Below are positions 23,300-31,202 of a stretch of 45,128 nt of DNA, one piece after another; position 1 is the stretch's first letter, and each line of letters opens with the position of its first letter. The translations under genes were made by a program, and so were the position numbers. This stretch comes from Candidatus Nyctobacter psychrophilus. GTDB taxonomy: Bacteria; Vulcanimicrobiota; Vulcanimicrobiia; Vulcanimicrobiales; Vulcanimicrobiaceae. The stretch covers positions 1-45,128 of the forward strand of contig JACRTY010000048.1 of NCBI GenBank assembly GCA_014305025.1. Direction: 5' to 3'. The notes under the pieces are model-generated. The model was given only the letters and a program-made list of their open reading frames with translations. It was not told the origin of the DNA and ran no database searches.

Positions 23300-25780
23300 T
23301 TACGTGAAACGTACGCGAAAAGAGCGCAGTGCGAACGGGCGCAAGTGGGCGCGGATGGTAGCATCCCGCAGTTCGGCATCGCCTTCGGTGCGGCGCTCAA
23401 GAGCGTCCACGCATGTGACGCTGCGGGCGCGCGCGGCGCAGCGCAGGACGACGTCGCGCGCGGCGCCGTCGCACTCGCGGATGCGGACGATGACGCCTTC
23501 GCCGTCGTCGGCCGGCTTCGTGGCGACGACCAGCACGCTCTCGTCGTCGCAGTCGAACATCGGCAGGGCCGGCGGTAGCGCAAAGCGGCGCCAGAGGCGT
23601 TCGATGGCGCCGATCGAGACGCTGTCGTCTGCGCGAACCTGCAGCGGCGCGAAGGCGTACGAGAGCAGGTGCTCGCCGAGATCGGCCTGCTCGTCGGGCC
23701 ACGTCGTTCCGCGCAGGAGCGAATGGCCCAGCCGCACGGCGTCGTTCGAACCGCTGACGTTCCAACCGTAGGTATCGAGCGTGAGAACCGCGAGTCCGCG
23801 GCCGTCCGGCGCCGCCACACACGCGAAGCGTTGACCGGGGACTTCGAACTTCGCTCGTTCGGCCGCGCTTCTCGGGTACGCGGTACGTTCGACCGTGCCG
23901 TGCGGCGTTCCGAAACGAGCCCGCACCTGCTGCAGCGGCAGCTCGTTTTCGCAACGCAACAACGTATGCCGTTCACGCCAGTCGACCGCGACGTCCACGC
24001 GTAGAAACGGTTCCTGCGGAGCCAGCGAAAGGCGAGCGGTGAAGCGCGACGCCCCGAGCGCGTAGCGCACTTCGAGCGCTCCGTCAATGATACCGGCGCC
24101 GGTGGCGCGGACCTTGCGCGGGCGCTTGGCGTAACCTCGGTCGATGTTCCATGCCTGCCAACTGTTCGGGCGGTCGACGTACGCACGCAACACGTTGGCC
24201 GACGTGACGACGTTCTTTTCGTCCCCAAGACGCAATTCGACGATCGTACCGTCGCAGCGGACCACTGCGGTCAGCAGCCGGTTTTCGAAGCGATAGTTGC
24301 GCCCGTCGCTCTGCGGCTCGACGAACGGCGCATCAGCCCCGGCCGTACCGGAACGCGGCAGGACGCTGCGCGCACCGGCAGCGGCCCGCGCTACCAGCGT
24401 GTCGGCACGATCGTACTCGCCGTGCACGTCCGCGTACGCGGCGCCGATCGCCGAACCCGGCAGAATGTCGTGGTATTCGCTGCGCAGCACGATCTCCCAC
24501 GCTGCGCGCAACTGCGCGCGAAACTCCGCGAGGAAGAACGGCGACGCGCGTAAGGCGAGCGCCCACGCGCCCAGCAGTTCGGTTTCCCAGAGGGCGCGCT
24601 CGAGCGCCGCATGGCGCGCTTTGATGTCGTGGTGCGTCGTGTAGACTCCGCGGTGATATTCGAGATAGAGTTCATCCTGGTGGATCGGAAGCGCGCTGGC
24701 CGAAAGCGCGAGACGATCGAACCATCCGCCAAGCGTCGTCCACCGGCCCAGCCGTGAGGCGTTGGCCAGCATCGCGTCGGTCGCGCCGCCGCCGCCGTCG
24801 CCGTAGCCGAGAAGCAGCGGTTCGCGGCGCCGCCGGGCGGTCTGAACGCGCCAGGCTTGGGTTCCGCCGACGTAGGACGCGATGAGGGCGGAGAGGACGC
24901 GGCTGCCGTCGGGGCCCTCCCACCAAAATTGCGGGTACGGAAAGCGCGTCGTATCGTTCCAGCACAGTTTCGTCGTCGCGAAGTACGCAATGCCGGCGTG
25001 GGTGAGCAGGGTCGGCAGTGTGTTGGCGAAGCCGAAACTATCGGGCAGCCACGCGACGCACGGCGACGTTCCCAATCGCTCTTGCGCGTACCGAACGCCG
25101 AAGGTTAATTGCCGCAGCAAGGACTCGCCGGACGGCAGATTGCAGTCGGACTCGCACCACAGCGCAGCACCGCTCGCGTCGAACCGTCCGGCCCGCGCAA
25201 AGGCCGCGACGCGGCCGAACAGCTCCGGCTCATCTTCTTCGACGAACGTGTATGACTGCGGCATGCTCTGCGTGAACACGTATCGGGGATCGGCTCGGAT
25301 CTGCCGCGCCGCCGTTGCGAAGGTGCGGGCAGCCTTGCGCCGGCCCTCGGCGTACGTCCACAACCAGGCGATGTCGAGGTGCGCGTGGCCGATGAGCGGC
25401 AAGCCCCCTTGCAGACCGCCGCCCTGTGCGGACGGCGACGGCGTGACGAGCAGTTCGGCGTGCAAGCGTGGTGTTTGTTGCGCACGGCGCTGCATCAACC
25501 ACCATCGAAGCCCGGGGCGCGAGGGAAGCAGCCACGTGGGCAACGAGCGGCGCTCCACATCCAGCTCGATCTCGAACGGCCCGTCCACGATCGGGAGCGG
25601 GACCATGGCGTGTTCGCGGTCGAAGGCGCCTGCGATGCGGCCCGCGATGCGCAGCAGCGCTCCGGTTCGCGTTCGATAACGCAAGGCCCACTGCGTACTT
25701 TGACGTCCCGCATCGGAGATACGGCCGCGCAGGTGAACGATCGGCCCGGTCTCACCGGAACGTTCGAGACGAATCTTCAC
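23300..25780 (-). CDS. GH38 alpha-mannosidase
   Basis: An 826-residue glycoside hydrolase family 38 enzyme that cleaves alpha-linked mannose with retention. The zinc-site motif GHAHLDIAWLWTYAEGRRK (His134, Asp136) and the catalytic nucleophile Asp247 in AWLPDSFGFANTLP are present, as are GYGDGGGGAT and the zinc-ligand region SEYHDILPGSAIG. The C-terminal half is the usual beta-rich domain. It is somewhat shorter than the 1000-residue cytoplasmic family members, mainly at the N-terminus. No signal peptide is seen, so it is probably cytoplasmic. The GTG start (25780) overlaps the stop of a four-codon leader frame, suggesting coupling. It follows qcrC on the same strand by 103 bases. Confidence 0.93.
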   Translation of the reverse strand: MKIRLERSGETGPIVHLRGRISDAGRQSTQWALRYRTRTGALLRIAGRIAGAFDREHAMVPLPIVDGPFEIELDVERRSLPTWLLPSRPGLRWWLMQRRAQQTPRLHAELLVTPSPSAQGGGLQGGLPLIGHAHLDIAWLWTYAEGRRKAARTFATAARQIRADPRYVFTQSMPQSYTFVEEDEPELFGRVAAFARAGRFDASGAALWCESDCNLPSGESLLRQLTFGVRYAQERLGTSPCVAWLPDSFGFANTLPTLLTHAGIAYFATTKLCWNDTTRFPYPQFWWEGPDGSRVLSALIASYVGGTQAWRVQTARRRREPLLLGYGDGGGGATDAMLANASRLGRWTTLGGWFDRLALSASALPIHQDELYLEYHRGVYTTHHDIKARHAALERALWETELLGAWALALRASPFFLAEFRAQLRAAWEIVLRSEYHDILPGSAIGAAYADVHGEYDRADTLVARAAAGARSVLPRSGTAGADAPFVEPQSDGRNYRFENRLLTAVVRCDGTIVELRLGDEKNVVTSANVLRAYVDRPNSWQAWNIDRGYAKRPRKVRATGAGIIDGALEVRYALGASRFTARLSLAPQEPFLRVDVAVDWRERHTLLRCENELPLQQVRARFGTPHGTVERTAYPRSAAERAKFEVPGQRFACVAAPDGRGLAVLTLDTYGWNVSGSNDAVRLGHSLLRGTTWPDEQADLGEHLLSYAFAPLQVRADDSVSIGAIERLWRRFALPPALPMFDCDDESVLVVATKPADDGEGVIVRIRECDGAARDVVLRCAARARSVTCVDALERRTEGDAELRDATIRAHLRPFALRSFRVRFT

Positions 25781-25781
25781 C

Positions 25782-25812
25782 GATTCATCATGCCCTTACG
25801 GATTCATCATGC
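25782..25812 (-). repeat. Duplicated 12-base leader with mini-ORFs before the mannosidase gene
   Basis: GATTCATCATGC occurs at 25782-25793 and 25801-25812, a 19-base-period duplication. In the transcript each copy gives ATGATGAA; the first encodes MMNP-stop after an AGGAG site and the second MMNR-stop, whose TGA overlaps the GTG of the mannosidase. This may be a small translational-control leader, or simply a slippage duplication. Confidence 0.45.
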
Positions 25813-25883
25813 TCCTGCGATCCGATCCAGAGCCACGCTCGCGCAGGGTCGCCGGACGCCGACGAAGGGTCGCAGGTAATGCC

Positions 25884-26657
25884 TCAGTCGTTGGTCCCGA
25901 TGACGCGGATGACGCCGTAGAGCGTCAGCATCCCCAGCGCCCAAGCGGCGAAGCCTTCGGAGGTGGGGCCGCCGTAGTCCATCGGGGCGCCGCCGTAGTT
26001 GATTTTGCTAACCGCCTGGGTGCGCACGATCGAAAGGTAGTGAACGAGCGCGTCGAGTTTGCGCTGATCGATCTGCGCTTGATCGAAGTGAGGCATCGGT
26101 GCGGGACCGATGCGGACCGCTTCCACGATCTCGGTATCGGTGATGCTCTTTTGCAGCAACGACGGCGCCAGATATCCGTAACCGACGGTCGCGCCCTGGC
26201 CGAACGCGCCGTGGCAGGATTGGCAGTTCGTCACAAAGACTTGCCGGCCGAGCGCCGTGTCGGTGCTCGGGTACACGGGCGGAATCGGCGGTCCGCCGGG
26301 CGCGACGCTCGTCACGTAAGCGATGAGCGAGTCGATCTCCGCGCGCGTGAACATCGGGGTCTGTTGGTGCTTCTCGATGCGCAGTCCGGTCGACGCCGGC
26401 ATGCGTCCCGTGCTCACCCACCAGTCGACGTTCGCGGCGCCGACGCCGCGCAGCGACGGCGCGTACTGCGAGCCCTGCAAGTCGATGCCGTGACACGAGG
26501 CGCAGCGTAGGCCGAACAGTTCCTTACCGGCTTGCGCCTGCTTCGATAACTGCACCGGACTCACGAGTGGTGCAGAAATGTGCCGTGGCGGCGCCGTCAT
26601 GGGGTTGGGGCTCGGCGACGAAACCACGCTCAGCGCGAGTACGGCGACCGCAAGCAT
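25884..26657 (-). CDS. qcrC: Di-haem cytochrome c subunit of the bc complex (QcrC-like)
   Basis: A 257-residue exported c-type cytochrome with two CxxCH sites, CASCH at 52-56 and CQSCH at 145-149, each followed by candidate Met axial ligands (GRMPAST; PMPHFD). The C-terminal membrane helix in MDYGGPTSEGFAAWALGMLTLYGVIRVIG matches the anchor of actinobacterial QcrC. In actinobacterial bc-aa3 supercomplexes this subunit carries electrons directly from the bc part to CuA of the oxidase, without a soluble cytochrome. It is last in the minus-strand respiratory operon, 12 bases after ctaG. The usual actinobacterial order (ctaE-qcrC-qcrA-qcrB) is rearranged here. Confidence 0.9.
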   Translation of the reverse strand: MLAVAVLALSVVSSPSPNPMTAPPRHISAPLVSPVQLSKQAQAGKELFGLRCASCHGIDLQGSQYAPSLRGVGAANVDWWVSTGRMPASTGLRIEKHQQTPMFTRAEIDSLIAYVTSVAPGGPPIPPVYPSTDTALGRQVFVTNCQSCHGAFGQGATVGYGYLAPSLLQKSITDTEIVEAVRIGPAPMPHFDQAQIDQRKLDALVHYLSIVRTQAVSKINYGGAPMDYGGPTSEGFAAWALGMLTLYGVIRVIGTND

Positions 26658-26669
26658 TGCGCGGCGATC

Positions 26670-27476
26670 CTATGCCGGAGAACCGGCGGCGGCGTCGAGA
26701 CGGGCCTCGTCGCGTAAGACGTGGGCACGCTCGTCATGGAGCCAACCGAAGCCGAGCACGAGCACGGTGACGAGCATTCCGAGGCCCCCGACGATCCACA
26801 TCAGAGCCCCTGCGGCGCGCTGGCCGGCGAACGCATCGGCGATCCCCAGTGCGCCGTAGGACGGATAGAGCACGTGACGCGATGAGTACAGGGACAGCGA
26901 AAGAAACGCGTTTTGCGGTATCGCGAGAAAAACGTACAAAACGCGCGCGGGATAACCGAGCATCCAGGGCGTCGGCGGAATCGCAAGGAGCGGCCACCAA
27001 AAGAGCATCGCCGTACCGAGATACGCCAGATGCTCGCAAACGTGGATCGGTTCACTGCGCAGAGCGAGTTCGTAGAGCCCGCTGTAATGCGACGCCCAGA
27101 AGAAACCGACAAACGCGATCCAGCCCAAAGGCGGGAAAAACAACGCTCGACCGACGGAGCCGTGCAGGGCCCGCGCGAGCGGCCGCGCGTATTGCGGTGG
27201 GGCCGTGGCGAGCACCAGTAATAGCGGGGCGCCCGAGAGCAGCAGCGGCGCTGCGGCGAAGGTCAGCAAGATGTGTTCGAGCATGTGCAGCGCGAACGAG
27301 CGATCGGCTGCGACATCGAAGGCGGGTGAAAGCGCGGCCGCCAAGATCGCGAGGCCCAAGCCGAACCAGACGCTGCGCAAGCGCGGCCACCGCCGGCGCG
27401 GTAAGCGAACGTCGTGGCTTCGCACGAGCAGCATGTACAGCGCGAACGATGCCGCGCACGCAACGGCCACGATCAC
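26670..27476 (-). CDS. ctaG: CtaG-family cytochrome c oxidase assembly protein
   Basis: A 268-residue polytopic membrane protein of the caa3-oxidase CtaG family, linked to CuA/CuB maturation of haem-copper oxidases. It has about seven hydrophobic segments and the family histidines in RSFALHMLEHILLTFAAAPLLL, FWASHYSGLYELAL and HVCEHLAYLGTAMLFWWPLL. I start it at GTG 27476, which overlaps the qcrB stop by four bases; the longer frame upstream is low-complexity Arg-rich antisense sequence. It is unusual to see it inside the qcr genes, but it fits the combined bc-aa3 locus. Confidence 0.85.
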   Translation of the reverse strand: MIVAVACAASFALYMLLVRSHDVRLPRRRWPRLRSVWFGLGLAILAAALSPAFDVAADRSFALHMLEHILLTFAAAPLLLSGAPLLLVLATAPPQYARPLARALHGSVGRALFFPPLGWIAFVGFFWASHYSGLYELALRSEPIHVCEHLAYLGTAMLFWWPLLAIPPTPWMLGYPARVLYVFLAIPQNAFLSLSLYSSRHVLYPSYGALGIADAFAGQRAAGALMWIVGGLGMLVTVLVLGFGWLHDERAHVLRDEARLDAAAGSPA

Positions 27477-28855
27477 ACGGACCTCGCCGCTTCTTCGTCG
27501 TAGCCGCCGGCGGCGTTGCGCACGAGCACGACCCGCGCGGGTTTGACCTCGTCCCCGATGTGCGCGCGGGCGCGCAGCTCGGAAGCGATCTTGAATCCGA
27601 TGAAGCCGGCGACCGGCGGCACGAGGAACGCCGCCCACTGATAGATCTCGACGAGCTTCTCGACGGAGATGTGCATCAGGTTCGACTGGATGTCGTCGCT
27701 GCCGGCGAGCTCGAGGAGGATCACGAACGTCAGCACGGTGACGCCCACGCCGACGCGCAGCGGCGCCTCGCGCGGGTAGTCGAGCAACTCATGGCGCCGA
27801 TCGTCCCCGGTCAAGATTTTTTCGATCCACGGCCAAAGATAGACGAAGCCGAACAGCGCCGCCGGCATGAACACGGCAGGCCAAAATGGTTCGGGGATCG
27901 TGTGGTTGAGAACGTGCAAGTCGTACGGCCAGGCCAAGCGCAATGCCCCGATCAGCCAGCCGAGATACCAGTCGGGTTGGTCGGGCGAGAGGTTGTCCTG
28001 GGGATGGTACGGGCCGTACTGCCAGATCGGATTGATCTGCGTCAGCCCGCCCAGCGCGAACAGCACGGCGAAGGTCGCGACGCCGAGCGCGAGCGACTTG
28101 AGCGCGTAATTCGGCCACATCGGCGAACCGACGACGTTGTCCTCGGTTTTCCCCTTGCCCGGAAACTGCGTGTGTTTTTGAATGAGGACGTTGAGCAAGT
28201 GAAACCCGATCAAGCCGGCGATCACGGCCGGAAACAGAAACACGTGCAGAAAGAAAAGACGGTCGGCGACCCACGGCGTCGGAAACTCGCCGCCGAAAAT
28301 CAGATACGAGAGGTATGCCCCGACGACCGGAATCGCCAGGGCGACCGAATCGCCGATGCGCAGGCCGACTCCCGAAAGCAGGTCGTCGCCCATCGAGTAC
28401 CCGAGATAACCCTCGAGCATCGCCAGCACGAGCAACGTCGTACCGATGATCCAGTTGATCTCGCGCGGGCGACGAAACGCGCCGGTGAAGAAAATGCGCA
28501 TCATGTGGCAGATGATCGCCGCCAAGAAGACCAAGCACGCCCAGTGATGAGTCTGGCGCATCAACAGGCCGAGCGGTACCGATAGCGAGAGGTTGAGCAG
28601 TGAGGCGTAGGCCTGCGATACCTTGACGCCTTGCAGCGGCTGATACGGGCCGTGATAGACGTATTCCATATTGGAGGGATGGAAGAAAAAGCCCAGCCAC
28701 GTGCCGGTTACGACCAGCGCGATAAAACAGTACAGCGCGATTTCGCCGAGCATGAACGACCAGTGGTCGGGAAACACGTGGCGCAGCAGCTCTTTTTTGA
28801 TGACCCCTTCGGTCGGCAGCCGCTCATCGAGCCACGTGATCAACCGTGCGATCAT
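27473..28855 (-). CDS. qcrB: Cytochrome b subunit of the bc complex
   Basis: A 460-residue cytochrome b, the quinol-oxidising core that holds haems bL and bH. Haem-ligand histidines lie in LLMRQTHHWACLVFLAAIICHMMR and RLFFLHVFLFPAVIAGLIGFHLL. The Qo-site motif appears as PDWY in LSPDQPDWYLGWL, the variant of PEWY also found in Actinobacteria. The C-terminal part extends beyond the short b6 form, so this is the fused long type. It overlaps qcrA upstream (28852-28855) and ctaG downstream by four bases each, so the genes are translationally coupled. Confidence 0.96.
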   Translation of the reverse strand: MIARLITWLDERLPTEGVIKKELLRHVFPDHWSFMLGEIALYCFIALVVTGTWLGFFFHPSNMEYVYHGPYQPLQGVKVSQAYASLLNLSLSVPLGLLMRQTHHWACLVFLAAIICHMMRIFFTGAFRRPREINWIIGTTLLVLAMLEGYLGYSMGDDLLSGVGLRIGDSVALAIPVVGAYLSYLIFGGEFPTPWVADRLFFLHVFLFPAVIAGLIGFHLLNVLIQKHTQFPGKGKTEDNVVGSPMWPNYALKSLALGVATFAVLFALGGLTQINPIWQYGPYHPQDNLSPDQPDWYLGWLIGALRLAWPYDLHVLNHTIPEPFWPAVFMPAALFGFVYLWPWIEKILTGDDRRHELLDYPREAPLRVGVGVTVLTFVILLELAGSDDIQSNLMHISVEKLVEIYQWAAFLVPPVAGFIGFKIASELRARAHIGDEVKPARVVLVRNAAGGYDEEAARSV

Positions 28856-29703
28856 CCAGGCCGCTCCCAGAAGCTCGGCCCAATCGCTTCATGGTAATCG
28901 CTCTGCGCGTGCAAGAACCCATCGGCGTCGATCTCGAGCGGCAATTGCGGTAGCGGCCGCGCCGCGGGGCCTGAGATGCGCGCAGCCAACTGCAGAACAT
29001 CGAAGATCGATTGATGGCAGGGGCACATCAGCAAGAGATCGGTCGCGCGGAAGAGCGCGACGGGGCAGCCGGCGTGCGTACACACTTTGGAGAAGGCAAT
29101 GTAGCCGTCGGGCGCCCAGTTCGCGCGGTCCGGCGGCAGCGGGACGGTGCCGGGAGGCGTGCGGATCAAGAGGGTTTGTGAATCTTGCGAGTCCGTGTAG
29201 CCTTCGGGAAAGACGGTCATCATCGACTTCACGCCGAGCGAACCGCGGTGAACCGGCACCCCGTCGCCGTCGACCACGCGCGCGCCCGGCGACCACCTGG
29301 TGTGGAAGAGCGAGTCGATCATCGGGCCGAGCGAGCGCACGGGGAAGATCGCCGCGACGCCCAGCGTGCCGACCGCTGCCGCCAACAGTCCCGTCAACCC
29401 GCGGCGGCTGACGACTTCCCGCTCGCCTTCGGCGAACGTTTCGCTGGCTGAATCCGGCCCGGAATGCGGGGCCGGCAACGGCGGACGCTCGCTGACGAGC
29501 TGTGTCTGAGGCAAGATCTGCTTGCTCCAAGCGATGAGTGCGATCGCGAGCGCCCCGAGCGATACGGCAATCGACGCCCCTTCGGCCTGCGGACCGGCAT
29601 TGTAGATATCGGTTGCGATGAAAACCGCGGCGCCCACGATCGACAGGATGAGCGTCGCGCCGATCGCGCGGTTCTGCCGCTTGTGTTTGGGAGAATCAGA
29701 CAT
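28852..29703 (-). CDS. qcrA: Rieske iron-sulfur subunit of the bc complex
   Basis: A 283-residue Rieske protein carrying the 2Fe-2S cluster that takes the first electron from quinol. The ligands are Cys208 and His210 in VCTHAGC and Cys227 and His230 in MCPCHQS, with the disulfide cysteines Cys213 and Cys229. Hydrophobic segments at about 12-31, 44-60 and 103-121, the last preceded by a twin-Arg (SRRGLTG), give the three-helix anchor typical of actinobacterial QcrA. It lies 15 bases after ctaE and overlaps qcrB by four. Confidence 0.95.
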   Translation of the reverse strand: MSDSPKHKRQNRAIGATLILSIVGAAVFIATDIYNAGPQAEGASIAVSLGALAIALIAWSKQILPQTQLVSERPPLPAPHSGPDSASETFAEGEREVVSRRGLTGLLAAAVGTLGVAAIFPVRSLGPMIDSLFHTRWSPGARVVDGDGVPVHRGSLGVKSMMTVFPEGYTDSQDSQTLLIRTPPGTVPLPPDRANWAPDGYIAFSKVCTHAGCPVALFRATDLLLMCPCHQSIFDVLQLAARISGPAARPLPQLPLEIDADGFLHAQSDYHEAIGPSFWERPG

Positions 29704-29718
29704 TATCGGCTCGGCCCC

Positions 29719-30387
29719 TCATCGCGGTGCACCGATCAGGTAGATCGTCGGCCAGATGCCGACGAGCCAGACGGCGAAAACGAAATGCCAGTAATAACCG
29801 ATCGCTTCGGCGCCGGCGTCGTCCTCGCGCAAGAATGCGCGTGCACCGACGCCGAGAGCCAGCATCGTGATCAGCACGACGCCGACCAACACGTGCAGCG
29901 CGTGGATGCCGAGCATCACGTAGAAGATCGTGCCGTACGCGTGCGACCAGATGTGGAACTTCGCATGGCTCCAACCGTGCACGGTCAGTCCCAAAAAGAG
30001 CATCCCGCAGCCCGCGCTGCCGACGAACCACGCCCGCGCTTGGCCCATCTGCCTGCGCCGCAGCGCACGCGTGGCCATGATCATCGTGGCGCTCGCGAGG
30101 AGCAGCATGACCGTGCCGGCCGATGCTTCGGGCACGCTGAACGACACGTCGGGCGGCGGCCAGACTGGGCTGATCGAGCGCAGTTCGTAATACGCGCCGA
30201 ACAGTGCCGCGAACAGCATCGACTCCGACGCCAGAAAAATGACCATCCCCAGCACGAGCGGATGCACGCGCAGCGGCAGCGGTTCACTACGGACCGCCAG
30301 TGCGAGCGTGTTGCGAGACTCCTGCGAAGCTGACAAAACGGAAAGACCTCGTCGGAACGGGAAGGGCCCAGGGCTTCGTATCCGCAT
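29719..30387 (-). CDS. ctaE: Cytochrome c oxidase subunit III
   Basis: A 222-residue membrane protein of the haem-copper oxidase subunit III family. Recognisable segments are VHPLVLGMVIFLASESMLFAALF, LLLASATMIMATRALRRRQ, HGWSHAKFHIWSHAYGTIFYVMLGIHALHVLVG and GYYWHFVFAVWLVGIWPTIYL. The ATG at 30387 has GAGGG just upstream; a TTG at 30336 is an alternative. It is the first gene of the minus-strand respiratory operon and diverges from ctaC, with about 100 bases of shared regulatory space. Confidence 0.93.
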   Translation of the reverse strand: MRIRSPGPFPFRRGLSVLSASQESRNTLALAVRSEPLPLRVHPLVLGMVIFLASESMLFAALFGAYYELRSISPVWPPPDVSFSVPEASAGTVMLLLASATMIMATRALRRRQMGQARAWFVGSAGCGMLFLGLTVHGWSHAKFHIWSHAYGTIFYVMLGIHALHVLVGVVLITMLALGVGARAFLREDDAGAEAIGYYWHFVFAVWLVGIWPTIYLIGAPR

Positions 30388-30452
30388 CCTACCCTCGTTT
30401 GCGTCTTATGCGCAAGCGATATGGGGTCCCGGCCCGAAGAGAGCGAAGCGCG

Positions 30453-30482
30453 TTGCATCAAAGACGACACGTCGGGTATAGT
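30453..30482 (+). promoter_or_regulatory. Promoter of ctaC, predicted leaderless transcript
   Basis: A -35 TTGCAT (30453-30458), an 18-base spacer and a -10 TATAGT (30477-30482). The GTG of ctaC starts six bases after the -10 box, the same geometry as at the ATPase gene, so the mRNA should begin at the start codon. Confidence 0.6.
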
Positions 30483-30488
30483 GAGCGC

Positions 30489-31202
30489 GTGAGTCGACTT
30501 GTGCGTTCGACTTTGTTGCTGTCATGCATGGCCCTCGCAGCGTGCGCGGGTTTGCCGCGCCCGGCAACGGTGCAAGGCCACTGGATGGCGGGCAACTGGT
30601 ACACGTTTTGGTTCACCGGCGCAGCGATCTACGCATTCACGGCGGCACTGATCGTCTACTCGGTCGCTCGCTGGCGCAAGCGCTCCGACAGGCCGGCGGT
30701 TCAACTCGCCGATAACTTTCTGATCGAAATCGTCGGCGTGCTCATTCCGCTGGCGCTCGTGCTCGGGCTCTTTTTCATGCTGACGTGGCCTTTGGAAAAC
30801 AAGGTCGATCGCCTTGTGGCCACACCGGACGTGACCGTCAATGTGACGGCGTTTCGGTGGTCGTGGCAGTTCGCATACCCGGGCCACGACATCCGCATAT
30901 TGGGCACGCCGACGACGGAACCGCAATTGGTGCTGCCGGCCGGCGAGACGGTGCAGATCAATCTGAGCTCGATCGACGTCGATCACGCCTTCTGGATCCC
31001 GGCGTTCCTCTACAAGAAGGATGCGATCCCGGGGTACGTCAACCGCTTCGACATCAATCCGGACCGGATCGGGCAGTACTGGGGCGAGTGCGCCGAGTTC
31101 TGCGGCTTGCAGCACGCGCGCATGCATTTCACCGTCCGCGTCCTTGCGCGCGACCAGTTCGCTCGCTGGCTCGCCTCACACGGAAAGTTAGCCTTACGAT
31201 GA
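30489..31202 (+). CDS. ctaC: Cytochrome c oxidase subunit II, lipoprotein
   Basis: A 237-residue subunit II carrying the binuclear CuA centre. From GTG 30489 the protein begins with a lipoprotein signal ending LAAC (Cys19), then has two membrane helices and a cupredoxin domain. CuA ligands are in DVDHAFWIPAF (His) and GECAEFCGLQHARMHF (Cys, Glu, Cys, His, Met). Longer frames upstream run through the divergent promoter region and lack sense. There is no separate fused cytochrome c domain, so electrons should arrive from QcrC. Its stop overlaps the ctaD start in ATGA. Confidence 0.94.
   Translation: MSRLVRSTLLLSCMALAACAGLPRPATVQGHWMAGNWYTFWFTGAAIYAFTAALIVYSVARWRKRSDRPAVQLADNFLIEIVGVLIPLALVLGLFFMLTWPLENKVDRLVATPDVTVNVTAFRWSWQFAYPGHDIRILGTPTTEPQLVLPAGETVQINLSSIDVDHAFWIPAFLYKKDAIPGYVNRFDINPDRIGQYWGECAEFCGLQHARMHFTVRVLARDQFARWLASHGKLALR

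Noticed and set aside
26849..28585. 578-codon plus-strand open frame opposite qcrB and ctaG
   Set aside because: Arg-rich, charged low-complexity translation antisense to two clearly conserved membrane proteins; a typical high-GC shadow.
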